From Collimonas silvisoli (lineage in GTDB: Bacteria > Pseudomonadota > Gammaproteobacteria > Burkholderiales > Burkholderiaceae_D), in assembly GCF_018305005.1 (NCBI RefSeq), contig NZ_JAGQEG010000038.1, forward strand, positions 1 to 49,555: a stretch of DNA of 49,555 bases, read 5' to 3'. Each line of letters begins with the position of its first letter. Position 1 is the first letter of the stretch. Positions 1-9,200 of this stretch are shown piece by piece. The notes under the pieces were generated by a model. That model was not told where the DNA came from, did no database searches, and worked only from the letters and a program-made list of their open reading frames with translations. Both the position numbers and the translations under genes were made by a program.

Positions 1-2
1 TT

Positions 3-3000
3 GCCGGCTACCATTCAGAGAAGAACCACGCGAACGATACCGCTATCACCCAGGTCGCCAGCAATGTCGGCAGCCTGCAAGGCAATGTCAGCCTCAGCGC
101 GGGCGACAAATACACCCAGACGGCGAGCAATGTGCTGGCCAAGAACGATATCAACATCGTCGCCAAATCCATCGATATCAATACTGCCGCCAACACAGGC
201 AGTAGCGATCAGAGCAGTGCTGATCTGAAAATAGGCGCGTTTGCCAGAGTCAGTTCGCCGCTGATCGATCTTGGCAACAATCTGGAGAATGCGAAGAAAT
301 CGGATGGCCGCCTGCAAGCCATGCAAGGACTGGCAGCGGCAGCGAACGGGTATCAAATTGCCAGCGCCGCCAATGCCGTTGCAGGCGGGGCCGGGAGCGG
401 TGAATTGCTGAAAGCCGAAGTCGGTGTCGGCTTTGCCAGCGCCAATAGCCAGGATCGCAGCAGTTATAACCAGGCCCAGGGCAGCAGTGTCCAGGGGGGC
501 GGCAACGTCAGCCTGACCAGCACCGCAGGCGATATCCACGCCACCGGCGCGCATATCGCCGCTGGGGATGTGCCAGGTAAAACCTTGACACTGGATTCGG
601 CCCGCAACATCCTGCTCGATGCCGGGCAGAGCACCGCGACGAGCAGCGGCAGCAATCATAGCGCGGGTGTCGAAGTGGGCGTGGGGTATGAGGTCGGTGC
701 GAAAACGGGTTTCTATGCCTATGTCAGTGCCAACGTCGGCAATGGCAATTACAACAATAGCGCCACGACCAACAGCAACACGCAGTTGAGCGGCGACACC
801 GTCACCTTAAAATCCCAAGGCGACACGACGTTGAAGGGCGCGACTGTCAAAGCCGATACGATCAATGCCGATGTCGGCGGCAAGTTGGCGATTGAATCGG
901 TGCAAGATACCAGCGTCCAGCACAACGAACAAAGCAGTGTGGGCGGGCGGGTACAGATCTCCTTCGGCACGGCGTGGGAGGCCTCGGGCAACGTGGGGCA
1001 ATCGACGGCCAACGGCAGCAGCAACGCTGTCAATCAGCAGTCAGGCCTGTTTGCCGGCAATGGCGGTTATCACGTTACGGCCGATACGGTGGCCTTGAAG
1101 GGCGGTGCGATTGCCAGCAGCAATGCTGGCAAGTCCGATCTGACGGCCAAGTCCATCACGTTTGAGAATCTCACCAATAAGATGGATTACTCGGCAGACA
1201 CGGTGAGTATGTCGGGTGGCGTGAGCGGTGGTAGCAGCAACGGCAATAGCAAAGGCGAGGCGCCAGCGCAAACCAGCACCGGCGCCAGCAATCCGAACGT
1301 CACTCCCGGCATTCCATTGTTGGAGAGCGGCAGTGCCAGCTCTACCACTTACGGCACCCTCACCGACGGCAACATCACGATTGGCGGCCAGCGCATGACA
1401 AGTGCGGCCGGCTTGGGCGCGCACACCGATCTGGCGACGGCCCATACCGCCATCGCGCCCTTGCCTGACCTGAAGAATGTCATGAACAATCAGCAGGCCA
1501 TGGCAGCCGCCGCCAACACCGTGATTGCTACCAGCGCGCAGATCGGCAACGATTTAGGTCAGGCAGCGAACAAGCAAGCCCAGCAAGCGGATGCAAAGGT
1601 CAAAAGCGCCGATGCCGACATAGGAAATGCGCAAGCCGTTCTGGACAATAAAGACAGCACGGAACAGCAAAAGGCGGATGCCCAGCAAGCGCTCAATCTC
1701 GCCACCGAAAACCGCAACAACGCACAACTGGCGTACAACGATGCAAAGGCAACAGCGGATAGCTGGGGACCGACGGGCAGCAATAGTCGCGCCTTGAAAG
1801 TCGTGACAGGGATCTTAGTCGGCGGTGTTGCCGGTCAAGGGGCTGGTCAGCTTGCGGCTAATGCCAGCGCGCCGTATGTGGCCAACGCGATAGGGGATTA
1901 TTTCGCGCAACCCGGCCATGAAAACCAGACGGCGCAGGTCCTCACTCACGCCGTACTGGGTGCTATTCTCGCCGCCGCCAATGGCAGCAGCGCCGCAGCC
2001 GGGGCCGGTGCAGGCGCATCAGGCGAACTTGCCGCACAGGTGCTGACTCGTGAGTTGTATCCGACTGCCTATGATGCCGATGGCACCTTCCATCCTGAAA
2101 AATTAGACACCAATCAGATCAATACGGTGATTGCCTTATCGACGGCAGTGGGCGCACTGGTGGCTGGGGCAACGGGTGGCTCGGCGCTCGATGCCAATGT
2201 AGGTGCGAGTATTGCCGCGAATGCGGTGACGAACAACTGGTTATCAAAAAAAGAGAAACAGAAAGAGAAGGAACTTTCGTATGGTTGTTTTGTAAGTAAA
2301 AGTGATGACGCGTGTAAACAGCTCGGTAATTTGCAAGCGGAAGATGATCGTCGTAACAAAGAACTAGCTAACGTCAAGGATGCGCTGAAAGAGATTTCGG
2401 GTACACCAGCCGAAAAATTGGCGAATCAGCTGGATGCTATTGAAACAAAAATCTGCCAGGCTCCATCGGATTGTTCCAAGAATCCGGATTGGCTGGCCGT
2501 TGATCAGGTATTTCATTATGCGAGGAGCAGGGCGCAGGGGCTAGAAGGTGTCTATCCCGAGCAATGGGCGCTGATGGCGCTAGGGGCTTTTGATCTAACC
2601 GTCGCGGCGATCAACGGGGCCAAATACTTGGCGACCGAGCAGTTTGCTGCTTCGGGTAGCGCAATGGCTATAGGTAAAACAGTTTCTTTCGTAAATGGTG
2701 CAAGAGTTGAAGGTAATTTTTATCGCGATGGCAGTATCGTAGATATAGCTGAACATTTTGGACAATTCCAGGGGGGCGCGTCTTTATTAGCGCCGGCGGA
2801 AAGTTTTGGAAAATATGCGAATGTTGGGCGACCAGATGGATTGTTTGTTTCAACAAACCAATATATAAATAAATTGCTTGCCGAAACACAAGGAAATAAC
2901 ACATTGATTAAACAGCAACTCGGTATTGAACCTCAATATTGGAACGGTCCGCTAGTAAGAATCGACATTCCCAATCCATTACAATTCAATCCACGTCTCC

Positions 3001-3137
3001 CTTCCGGATTAGAGGGTGGAGCAAATTCTCAATTTATGCGCGGTGGATATACGCCTGGAAGTGCACCGGAAATCACCATTAACTCGGTTCCGGTCAAATC
3101 TGTAAATCCATCTCCAGTTAGTGGGAGCGGAAAATGA
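3..3137 (+). CDS. CdiA / filamentous haemagglutinin, C-terminal part (5' truncated by window)
   Basis: The reading frame is open at the window start, so only the last ~1045 residues are present. The first two thirds is Ser/Asn/Gly/Ala-rich with recurring beta-helix phrases (GDTVTLKSQGDTTLKGATV, GGNVSLTSTAGDI) typical of haemagglutinin repeats of two-partner-secreted exoproteins. A Lys/Gln-rich coiled-coil-like stretch (about 1560-1740) follows, then a Gly/Ala hydrophobic pretoxin segment ending in AVTNNWLS, which resembles the VENN boundary of CdiA but reads VTNN. Behind it (from about 2250) base composition becomes AT-rich and the protein becomes Cys-containing and globular, as in exchangeable CdiA-CT toxins. 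The last ~80 residues contain LPSGLEGGANSQF and GGYTPGS, a segment I associate with polymorphic toxin C-termini but cannot assign to an enzyme class. A putative immunity gene overlaps the stop codon. Confidence 0.85.
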   Translation, partial: AGYHSEKNHANDTAITQVASNVGSLQGNVSLSAGDKYTQTASNVLAKNDINIVAKSIDINTAANTGSSDQSSADLKIGAFARVSSPLIDLGNNLENAKKSDGRLQAMQGLAAAANGYQIASAANAVAGGAGSGELLKAEVGVGFASANSQDRSSYNQAQGSSVQGGGNVSLTSTAGDIHATGAHIAAGDVPGKTLTLDSARNILLDAGQSTATSSGSNHSAGVEVGVGYEVGAKTGFYAYVSANVGNGNYNNSATTNSNTQLSGDTVTLKSQGDTTLKGATVKADTINADVGGKLAIESVQDTSVQHNEQSSVGGRVQISFGTAWEASGNVGQSTANGSSNAVNQQSGLFAGNGGYHVTADTVALKGGAIASSNAGKSDLTAKSITFENLTNKMDYSADTVSMSGGVSGGSSNGNSKGEAPAQTSTGASNPNVTPGIPLLESGSASSTTYGTLTDGNITIGGQRMTSAAGLGAHTDLATAHTAIAPLPDLKNVMNNQQAMAAAANTVIATSAQIGNDLGQAANKQAQQADAKVKSADADIGNAQAVLDNKDSTEQQKADAQQALNLATENRNNAQLAYNDAKATADSWGPTGSNSRALKVVTGILVGGVAGQGAGQLAANASAPYVANAIGDYFAQPGHENQTAQVLTHAVLGAILAAANGSSAAAGAGAGASGELAAQVLTRELYPTAYDADGTFHPEKLDTNQINTVIALSTAVGALVAGATGGSALDANVGASIAANAVTNNWLSKKEKQKEKELSYGCFVSKSDDACKQLGNLQAEDDRRNKELANVKDALKEISGTPAEKLANQLDAIETKICQAPSDCSKNPDWLAVDQVFHYARSRAQGLEGVYPEQWALMALGAFDLTVAAINGAKYLATEQFAASGSAMAIGKTVSFVNGARVEGNFYRDGSIVDIAEHFGQFQGGASLLAPAESFGKYANVGRPDGLFVSTNQYINKLLAETQGNNTLIKQQLGIEPQYWNGPLVRIDIPNPLQFNPRLPSGLEGGANSQFMRGGYTPGSAPEITINSVPVKSVNPSPVSGSGK

Positions 3138-3358
3138 AAGTCATTCGTCAAGTAGATTGGACTTATAGCTTATACGAAGATGAAAATGGCAGATATATCT
3201 TAGAAGTTGTTATTCCATCGTCAAAGGCTGCTTGGGCTAACTATGACAAACAGTTCGTACTTCCTTGGTATGAAAAAATTTTCATTCGTTTATTTCCAAA
3301 GCGAACAGATGTATTAGCGGATAAATTTTTAGAAATAGAAAAAAAAATGCAGAAATAG
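3134..3358 (+). CDS. Putative CdiI-type immunity protein
   Basis: A 74-residue acidic/aromatic protein (MKVIRQVDWTYSLYEDENG...) whose ATG overlaps the CdiA stop codon as ATGA, so translation is probably coupled. It has no signal peptide or membrane segment. Position immediately behind a CdiA toxin domain, small size and AT-rich composition unlike the chromosomal genes around it are the usual signs of an immunity protein that neutralises its cognate toxin in the cytoplasm. I do not recognise its sequence family, so the call rests on context. It ends with a Lys/Glu-rich helix (LEIEKKMQK). Confidence 0.6.
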   Translation: MKVIRQVDWTYSLYEDENGRYILEVVIPSSKAAWANYDKQFVLPWYEKIFIRLFPKRTDVLADKFLEIEKKMQK

Positions 3359-3462
3359 GGTACATGCTGTCGATGTGTCGAGACTATCCATACTGAAAGC
3401 GGAAACAGCTTTTAGAAGACGCTAAATAACGGCAGTCTCGATAAATTAATAAGTCCAATACC

Positions 3463-3627
3463 ATGAATTACACAGCGCAGATAAAGCGTTTAAGCGACGA
3501 TGTGGAAGAAGAAGTTGTTCTACGCATTAACGGAGTTGAACTCACATGTTTTGTAACCGGGTGTTTAGTGAATACACGGAGTGATGATCTCATCGAGGCT
3601 TGTCTTTCATCGCATTCTTACGTCTAA
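3463..3627 (+). pseudogene. Orphan immunity-like small ORF, probably a truncated remnant
   Basis: An ATG at 3463 opens a 54-codon frame reading MNYTAQIKRLSDDVEEEVVL and then RINGVELTCFVTGC, ending at TAA 3625-3627. The 'INGVE(L/I)xCF' core resembles the start of small immunity-type proteins seen behind CDI loci, but the protein stops about where such proteins continue, and its end overlaps the 3' end of the opposite-strand repressor gene. A recombination scar that cut off the gene's tail is the simplest reading. No strong Shine-Dalgarno is visible. Assignment is tentative. Confidence 0.35.
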
Positions 3628-4045
3628 CAACAATCTTTTCGACACGAGATGCCATATCAAGAATAGATGAGCGGCCTCGGGGAGTTGATTTAGCAAATAG
3701 GTCAATTAGCTTAGTTAGGTCGCTTACATCAATCATTGCTTTGTCGCCCATCCCTTGCGGCAGCGCAAATTTATTGGCATTGCTTTTTCGTTCAGCCGCC
3801 ATTTCGCTCTCGCCGAACTGCAACTTTGCGGGTGATGACTTCAGAAGTTCAGCTAGCAACACAATTTTGTCTTGGCGCGGCATCGCCTGACCATGTGTAT
3901 AGCGGCGTGCCATTTCATAACTGATCGATAATTTGGTTTTTATGTCAGCCACCGTAATGGCGTGGTCTTTCATAGCTGCTTGAACGCGGCTGGCGAAACC
4001 CGGATATTTGCCCGGCATACCTTTGGATTCTTTGCTGTCTACCAT
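3590..4045 (-). CDS. XRE/CI-like helix-turn-helix repressor
   Basis: A ~151-residue cytoplasmic protein. The N-terminal half reads FASRVQAAMKDHAITVADIKTKLSISYEMARRYTHGQAMPRQDKIVLLAELL, which fits the XRE HTH pattern (turn at SISYEMARRYTHG, followed by the 'P' and 'LA..L' of the fourth helix). The C-terminal ~80 residues are basic and contain no Ser/Lys peptidase motif of LexA-type CI proteins, so it is not an SOS-cleaved repressor. The ATG at 4045 is preferred over an upstream in-frame TTG at 4063. It faces a Cro-like gene across an operator array (4091-4145) and probably controls both. It may be a leftover of a prophage or other integrated element; no integrase is in view. Confidence 0.75.
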   Translation of the reverse strand: MVDSKESKGMPGKYPGFASRVQAAMKDHAITVADIKTKLSISYEMARRYTHGQAMPRQDKIVLLAELLKSSPAKLQFGESEMAAERKSNANKFALPQGMGDKAMIDVSDLTKLIDLFAKSTPRGRSSILDMASRVEKIVVRRKNAMKDKPR

Positions 4046-4090
4046 AGGTAGCAGAATAGGCAAAACTTATAGTTGTGTCACCGCAATTTT

Positions 4091-4112
4091 AAGTAGTTGT
4101 CAAAAACTACTT
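4091..4112. promoter_or_regulatory. Operator dyad between CI-like and Cro-like genes
   Basis: A perfect inverted repeat with arms AAGTAGTT and AACTACTT and a 6-base spacer lies in the 113-bp intergenic space of the divergent regulator pair. Together with the looser dyad next to it, it gives four AAGTAG/CTACTT half-sites. Likely binding site of one or both HTH proteins (inference). Confidence 0.6.
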
Positions 4113-4145
4113 AAAGTAGTAATATCAGTTCAAATACTCTACTTT
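4113..4145. promoter_or_regulatory. Second, widely spaced operator dyad
   Basis: AAAGTAG at 4113-4119 and CTACTTT at 4139-4145 repeat the half-site of the neighbouring dyad with a 19-base spacer. The right half-site lies about 14 bp upstream of the Cro-like ATG, so binding there would block its translation start region or promoter. Confidence 0.45.
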
Positions 4146-4158
4146 GAACCTACATCAA

Positions 4159-4410
4159 ATGGCACAACCCCCCATCTCTAACCCGGTTTCCGAAGCAATC
4201 GATCATCTTGGCGGCGACAAAGCGGTCGCTAAACGTGCAGGATTGAAAACCTCATGGGCCGTCACGAAGTGGCGGACAAAACTACCCGCCGAGCGAACCA
4301 TCTGGCTAGCCAAAGAAACCGGGTTCACTTACACACCACATATTTTGAATCCTGTGATTTATCCCAATCCACAGGACGGCCTGCCGACAAAGAAGAAGAC
4401 CCGGCCATGA
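4159..4410 (+). CDS. Cro/YdaS-like small HTH protein
   Basis: An 83-residue protein containing AIDHLGGDKAVAKRAGLKTSWAVTKW, a pattern typical of Cro/YdaS-type DNA-binding proteins ('LGG...A...G....V..W'), followed by LPAERTIWLAKETGF, the usual end of that fold. The ATG at 4159 is chosen over an in-frame TTG at 4144; no good ribosome-binding site separates the two. It is divergent from the CI-like repressor, matching a lambda-like bistable switch layout. Nothing phage-like follows, so the switch may be orphaned. Confidence 0.65.
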   Translation: MAQPPISNPVSEAIDHLGGDKAVAKRAGLKTSWAVTKWRTKLPAERTIWLAKETGFTYTPHILNPVIYPNPQDGLPTKKKTRP

Positions 4411-4529
4411 TTGATTAATTCCGCCGTACTAATTCTCGCGTTCACATCAGTTACTACTCATCTATTTAAGACCTCTCTTTGAGACAACCGTCCGCAATTA
4501 ATTGCACAGAAGATCAAAAGGAAAACAAA

Positions 4530-5309
4530 ATGAGCCAACTTTCAACCTACTTCCCCCTCAAGAACAAGGTCGCGCTGATCACCGGTGCGGCACGCGGCAT
4601 GGCGCTGCAGATCGCCTGCGCGCTTTCCGCCGCCGGTGCGCGGTTGGCGATTCTGGATGGGCTGGAAAGAGAAGGGCGCATCATCACCGGGTTGCTCAAC
4701 GACGGGCAAGCCAAAGCAAAATTCTGGCGACTCGATGTTAGCGACGGCAACGCGGTGCAGAGAGTGATCGCCGCTGTCGAGGCGCATTTCGGCCGCATCG
4801 ATATTCTGGTCAACAGCGCCGGCGTCGATGCCGACAATCCGTCCGCGCAGGGGCTGCCGCTAAGGCAATGGGAGAGGGCGATGCAGCTCAACGTCAAAGG
4901 CAGCATCCTGTGCAGCAAGCATGTGCTGGCCGCCATGGAGCGGGCCGGCGGCGGTTCCATCGTCAATGTGCTGTCGCTGTGCAATATGGATGATGAGCGC
5001 CAGGAGGCGGCCGATCATGTCGCCAAAACCGCACTGCGCATGGCCAACCTGAATGCCATGCGTTACGCCGCACGCAACGTTCGCGTCAATTCCATCCACC
5101 CTAGTCTGGTGCGCCCGCCGGCGCTGGCGGTAGCCATGCGTGAGCGCGGTGATCTGCCGCAGGTATTGAGCGACAGGGCCGAGCTGCAAATGTTGGGCCG
5201 CAGCGGTTCGGCCACCGATGTCGCGGCGGCGATCTTGTATCTGGTGTCGGACGCCAGCCGCTTTGTCAGCGGCAACGAGCTGGTGATTGATGCCGGGTAT
5301 GGCAGGTAG
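4530..5309 (+). CDS. Short-chain dehydrogenase/reductase-fold protein lacking the catalytic Tyr
   Basis: A 259-residue single-domain Rossmann protein. The cofactor loop reads ITGAARGMA (TGxxxGxG with the last Gly changed to Ala), NSAG and the adenine-site D (RLDVSD) are present, and the SDR Ser is kept in IVNVLSL. Where the family has YxxxK the sequence is DHVAK: the Lys remains but the Tyr is Asp. The C-terminus (FVSGNELVIDAGYGR) is normal, so the gene is full length. The start ATG 4530 follows AAAAGGAAAAC. It may be a degenerate dehydrogenase, an NAD(P)-binding non-enzyme, or an enzyme with altered chemistry. Its 3' end is duplicated elsewhere (14099-14279). Confidence 0.85.
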   Translation: MSQLSTYFPLKNKVALITGAARGMALQIACALSAAGARLAILDGLEREGRIITGLLNDGQAKAKFWRLDVSDGNAVQRVIAAVEAHFGRIDILVNSAGVDADNPSAQGLPLRQWERAMQLNVKGSILCSKHVLAAMERAGGGSIVNVLSLCNMDDERQEAADHVAKTALRMANLNAMRYAARNVRVNSIHPSLVRPPALAVAMRERGDLPQVLSDRAELQMLGRSGSATDVAAAILYLVSDASRFVSGNELVIDAGYGR

Positions 5310-5333
5310 CCGCCGTATGTTGACTGCGCTGAA

Positions 5334-5813
5334 TTACAGCGATTTATGGAATAGAACGCGATGTTGTCCTTCGCCGGCATAATTAAGAGCCACCGGGATG
5401 CCATCGATTTCACCGGATCCGGGAAGAAGCCTAAATCCCAGTTTGCGATGAAATGCGATAGAACCGGTATTGACCACAGATGTGATGCTGCGCACCTCTG
5501 TGCAGCCCTGGGCGCTGACCACCTTGAAGAAATGTTCGTAGAGCATGCGGGCGAAGCCGCTGGCACGTACAGCAGGACTTACGCCCACGAAGTGGATGTA
5601 TGCGACTTTGGGATCAGACTGCGATACAAAGCCGATCAGAAATGCTTGGACAGCGTCCGATGGGCCTATGGCGAAACTGGTTGCGTTTAAATGTTCGAAA
5701 AATATGCGATGAACTAATGCTCGAACAGGACGACCGCCCCACCAGTCATCGACTGCAGAAGAGACGAACTCGTAATCCAAAGATTCAAGGGTGCGGATAA
5801 TGTGTGCAGTCAT
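5334..5813 (-). CDS. GNAT-family N-acetyltransferase
   Basis: A 159-residue single-domain protein. AYIHFVGVSPAVRASGFARML matches GNAT motif A (beta4, then the acetyl-CoA pyrophosphate loop R-A-S-G-F-A, a variant of Q/RxxGxG/A), and ITSVVNTGSIAFHRKLGFRL matches motif B (N..SI.FH.K.GF). The substrate cannot be inferred. It is convergent with the SDR gene, 24 bp apart. A truncated, frameshifted copy of its 3' half lies at 6018-6253. Confidence 0.8.
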   Translation of the reverse strand: MTAHIIRTLESLDYEFVSSAVDDWWGGRPVRALVHRIFFEHLNATSFAIGPSDAVQAFLIGFVSQSDPKVAYIHFVGVSPAVRASGFARMLYEHFFKVVSAQGCTEVRSITSVVNTGSIAFHRKLGFRLLPGSGEIDGIPVALNYAGEGQHRVLFHKSL

Positions 5814-6017
5814 CGATTAGCCTTTCCATTAATTAAGCAGTTTTTATTTGACGCATGAGTCGTACAGTTCTCCGTAGCTGAAACGGAGGATGAGGGAATA
5901 AAACTCTCATCTTACCCGACGTACTTTGACACAAAGAGGCTAATGATGTGCGAAGTCGAGGCAGGCCGTTTGAAGAATTTCTCAATGATCAATGGTTCTC
6001 GACATTGTACGAGGCAC

Positions 6018-6253
6018 GTATGGCAGGTAGCCGCAGTATATTGGCTGCGCTGAACTACAGCGATTTATGGGACAGGGCGCGATGTTGTCCTTCGCCAGCA
6101 GAGTTAAGAGCCACAGGGATGCCATCGATTTCACCGGACCGGGAAGCAGCGTAGATCCTAGCTTGCGATGAAATGCGATAGAACCGGTATTGACGACAGG
6201 TGCGATGCTTCGCACCTTTGTACAGCCCTGGGCACTGACCACGCTGAAGAAAT
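6018..6253 (-). pseudogene. Degenerate duplicate of the SDR-GNAT junction (GNAT 3' fragment)
   Basis: About 236 bp closely repeats 5297-5533: it starts at the same GTATGGCAGGTAGCCG sequence that spans the SDR stop codon and runs through the 3' half of the GNAT gene. Read on the minus strand it gives VSAQGCTKVRSIAPVVNTGS and FHRKLG, then loses frame because one base is missing in the CCGGATCC/CCGGACC stretch. The start of the gene is absent; the copy abuts the 3' end of the RND permease gene. Region 5814-6017 shows nothing else. Confidence 0.75.
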
Positions 6254-6275
6254 TAGACGGCAATCCAGACAATTG

Positions 6276-9200
6276 TCAAATTGCTTCAGGCGGCGTCTCG
6301 GTGCGCTTGCGACGCAGTCGTTGCACCAGCCTGTCCATGTATAAATAGACGACGGGTGTGGTGTACAAGGTCAGCACTTGAGATAGCAGCAGTCCGCCAA
6401 CCATGGCGATGCCCAGCGGCCGCCGCAGCTCCGATCCCGCGCCCGTACCCAGAGCCAGCGGTAATGCGCCCAGCAGCGCCACCATGGTGGTCATCATTAT
6501 CGGCCTGAAGCGCAACAGGCAGGCGCGATAGATCGCCTCTTCCGGCGCAAGGCCGCCGGCTTCTTCGACGATGGCGACGTCAACCATCATGATCCCATTC
6601 TTTTTAACGATGCCGATCAGCAGCATGACGCCGATCAGCGCCACCAGAGAGAAGTCGTAGTGCAGCAGTATCAGGGCCAGCAAACCGCCGATCCCGGCCG
6701 AAGGCAGGGTCGACATGATCGTAATCGGATGGATAACGCTTTCGTACAGCATGCCGAGAACGATGAAGATTGCCAGCAATGCCGCCAAAATCAGGAAGGG
6801 TTGATTTGCCAGCGACTCTTGAAAAGCTTGCGCGCTGCCTGCAAAAATCGAGGTCAGGCCTGCCGGCTTGGCAATCGAGCGCTCTTTCGCATTGATGGCG
6901 TCGATGGCGTCGCCAAGCGCTTGTCCTGGAGCCAGGTTGAACGACAAGGTTGCCGCTGGAAACTGGCCATCATGATTGACCGTCAGCGGCGCCGCTGAAT
7001 GTTCGAACTTGCTGATAGCGCTCAGGAGCACCGGCACGCCGCTCTTCGACGGCACGTAAATGCGCGCTAGCGCGCTTTCGTCGAGCTGGAAGCGCGGGGC
7101 GACTTCCAGGATCACCCGGTAGACATGGACCTGGGTATAAAAACTCGCCACCTGGCGCTGGCCGAATGCGTCATATAAGGTGTCGTCCACCGCTTGCGTG
7201 CTGACACCCAGGCGCGCCATCGCCTCTCTATCAAGAGCAATTTGCAAACGCGGCGCGGTGGGTTCGGTATCTCCTTCGACATCGCGAATCTGGGGAATGG
7301 TTCGCAGCGCCGCCAGCATGCGCGGCGTCCATAGCTGCAGTTCGGCCAGGTTGGCGTCGCGCAGCGTGTACTGGAATTGCGTCTTGCTGACGCGCGCGCC
7401 AATCTGCAAATCCTGGCGGGCTTGCATATGCAGCGTGATTTCCGGAATATTCTTGACCCGCTTATTGATGCGATCGATGACTTCGTATACTGAGGCGCGG
7501 CGCTGTTCAAACGGCTTCAGATCGATCAGCAAGCGGCCCACATTGAGCGATGGATCGCCTTCGATCCAGAAATAAACGTTCTGGATATCTTGATCTTGCC
7601 TGACCACGTTCGCCAGCGATTGCATCTGGCGCAGCATCGCAGAATATGAAATATCGGGCGACGCTTCTGTAACGCCGGCGATCAAGCCGTTATCCTGCTG
7701 CGGGAAAAACCCCTTGGGAATGTAAACGTAGATGCCAAGCGTCACCACCAGCGTCGCCAGCATCACGCCTAGTGTTATCCGCTGATGTCGCAGCACTAGC
7801 CGCAAGCCGCGAGCATAACCCTGGCGCATGCGTTCGAGCGTGCTCTCGCAACGCTGGTGGAACCATCCGCGGTGGACACTTTGAACGCTCAGGAAGCGGG
7901 CGCACAATACCGGCGTCAGGGTCAGCGACACCACGCCGGAAATCAGGATGGCAATCGCGGCGGTGTCGGCAAATTCACGGAACAGTCGGCCGACGACGCC
8001 GCCCATGAACAGCAGCGGTATGAATACCGCCACCAGGGAAATCGTCATTGAAAAAATCGTGAAGCCGATTTCACGCGATCCCCTGAACGCTGCTTCCTGG
8101 GGATCCATGCCCTCTTCTACATGCCGCAGAATATTTTCCAGCATCACGATTGCGTCGTCCACCACAAAGCCGATGGAAATGGTGAGCGCCATCAGAGAAA
8201 CGTTGTCCAGCGTGTAGCCTAATCCATACATGGCCGCCATAGTGCCGAACAGCGACAGCGGAATGACGATTGCGGGAATCAGGGTTGCGCGCACGCTGCC
8301 GAGGAAAAGGTAGACGACGAACACCACCAGCAGGCAAGTCAGGATAAGCGTGAATTGCACGTCGCTGACGGATGAGCGTATGGTCTGGGTACGATCACCC
8401 AACAGCACCAGGTGCAACGAAGGCGGGAGATTGCGCTCAAGCGTGGGCAACACCTCTTTGATTTTGGCAACGGTGGCGTTAACGTTGAATCCGATCTGCT
8501 TGTGCACATCGATCAATACCGCTTGATGCTGGCCTAGCCAGGCGCTCTGCTTGACATCTTCCACGCTGGTAACGACCACGCCCGCATCCCGCACTTTGAC
8601 CGTTGCACCGTTGCGCGACGCCAATGCAACGGCGCCATATTGCGCCGCTTCGCTGAGCTGATCGTTGGTGTCTAGCGTGATTGACTGCCGGGTTCCGCTC
8701 AAGGTCCCCTTCGGACTATTGGCAGTCGCTTCGACAATCCGCTGCCGCACGTCTTCCATCGTCAGCCCCATCGTCGCCACCCGGTTCGGATCCATTTGAA
8801 TCCGCACCGCGGGTTTCTGGCGGCCGTGATAATCGATCGCGCCTACGCCGCGCACGCGCGCAATTTCAGGCGTCAGAAAATTCTCGACATAGTCGTCGAC
8901 CTGACCGATCGGCATGTTGTCGGCATAGACGGCAATCGTCATCAGCAAGGCATCCGACGGATTCTTTTTCTCGAAGGTCGGCGGGTGCGGCAGATTCTTG
9001 GGCAGATCGCCCAGCGCTGCATTAATGGCGCTTTGCACGTCCAGCGCTGCTGCATCGACGCCGCGTGCCAGATCGAACTGCACGCTGATCGAGCTGGCAC
9101 CGAGCGAACTGGTCGAAGTCAAGGAGGTGACGCCGGGCAGGATCGCCAGCGCTCGCTCTAGCGGAGAAGTAATTGAAGACGCGACGGTTTCCGCACTGGC

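Noticed and set aside
15-659. Long minus-strand frames over the haemagglutinin region (also 1041-1445)
   Set aside because: GC-rich antisense shadows of a clear repeat protein.
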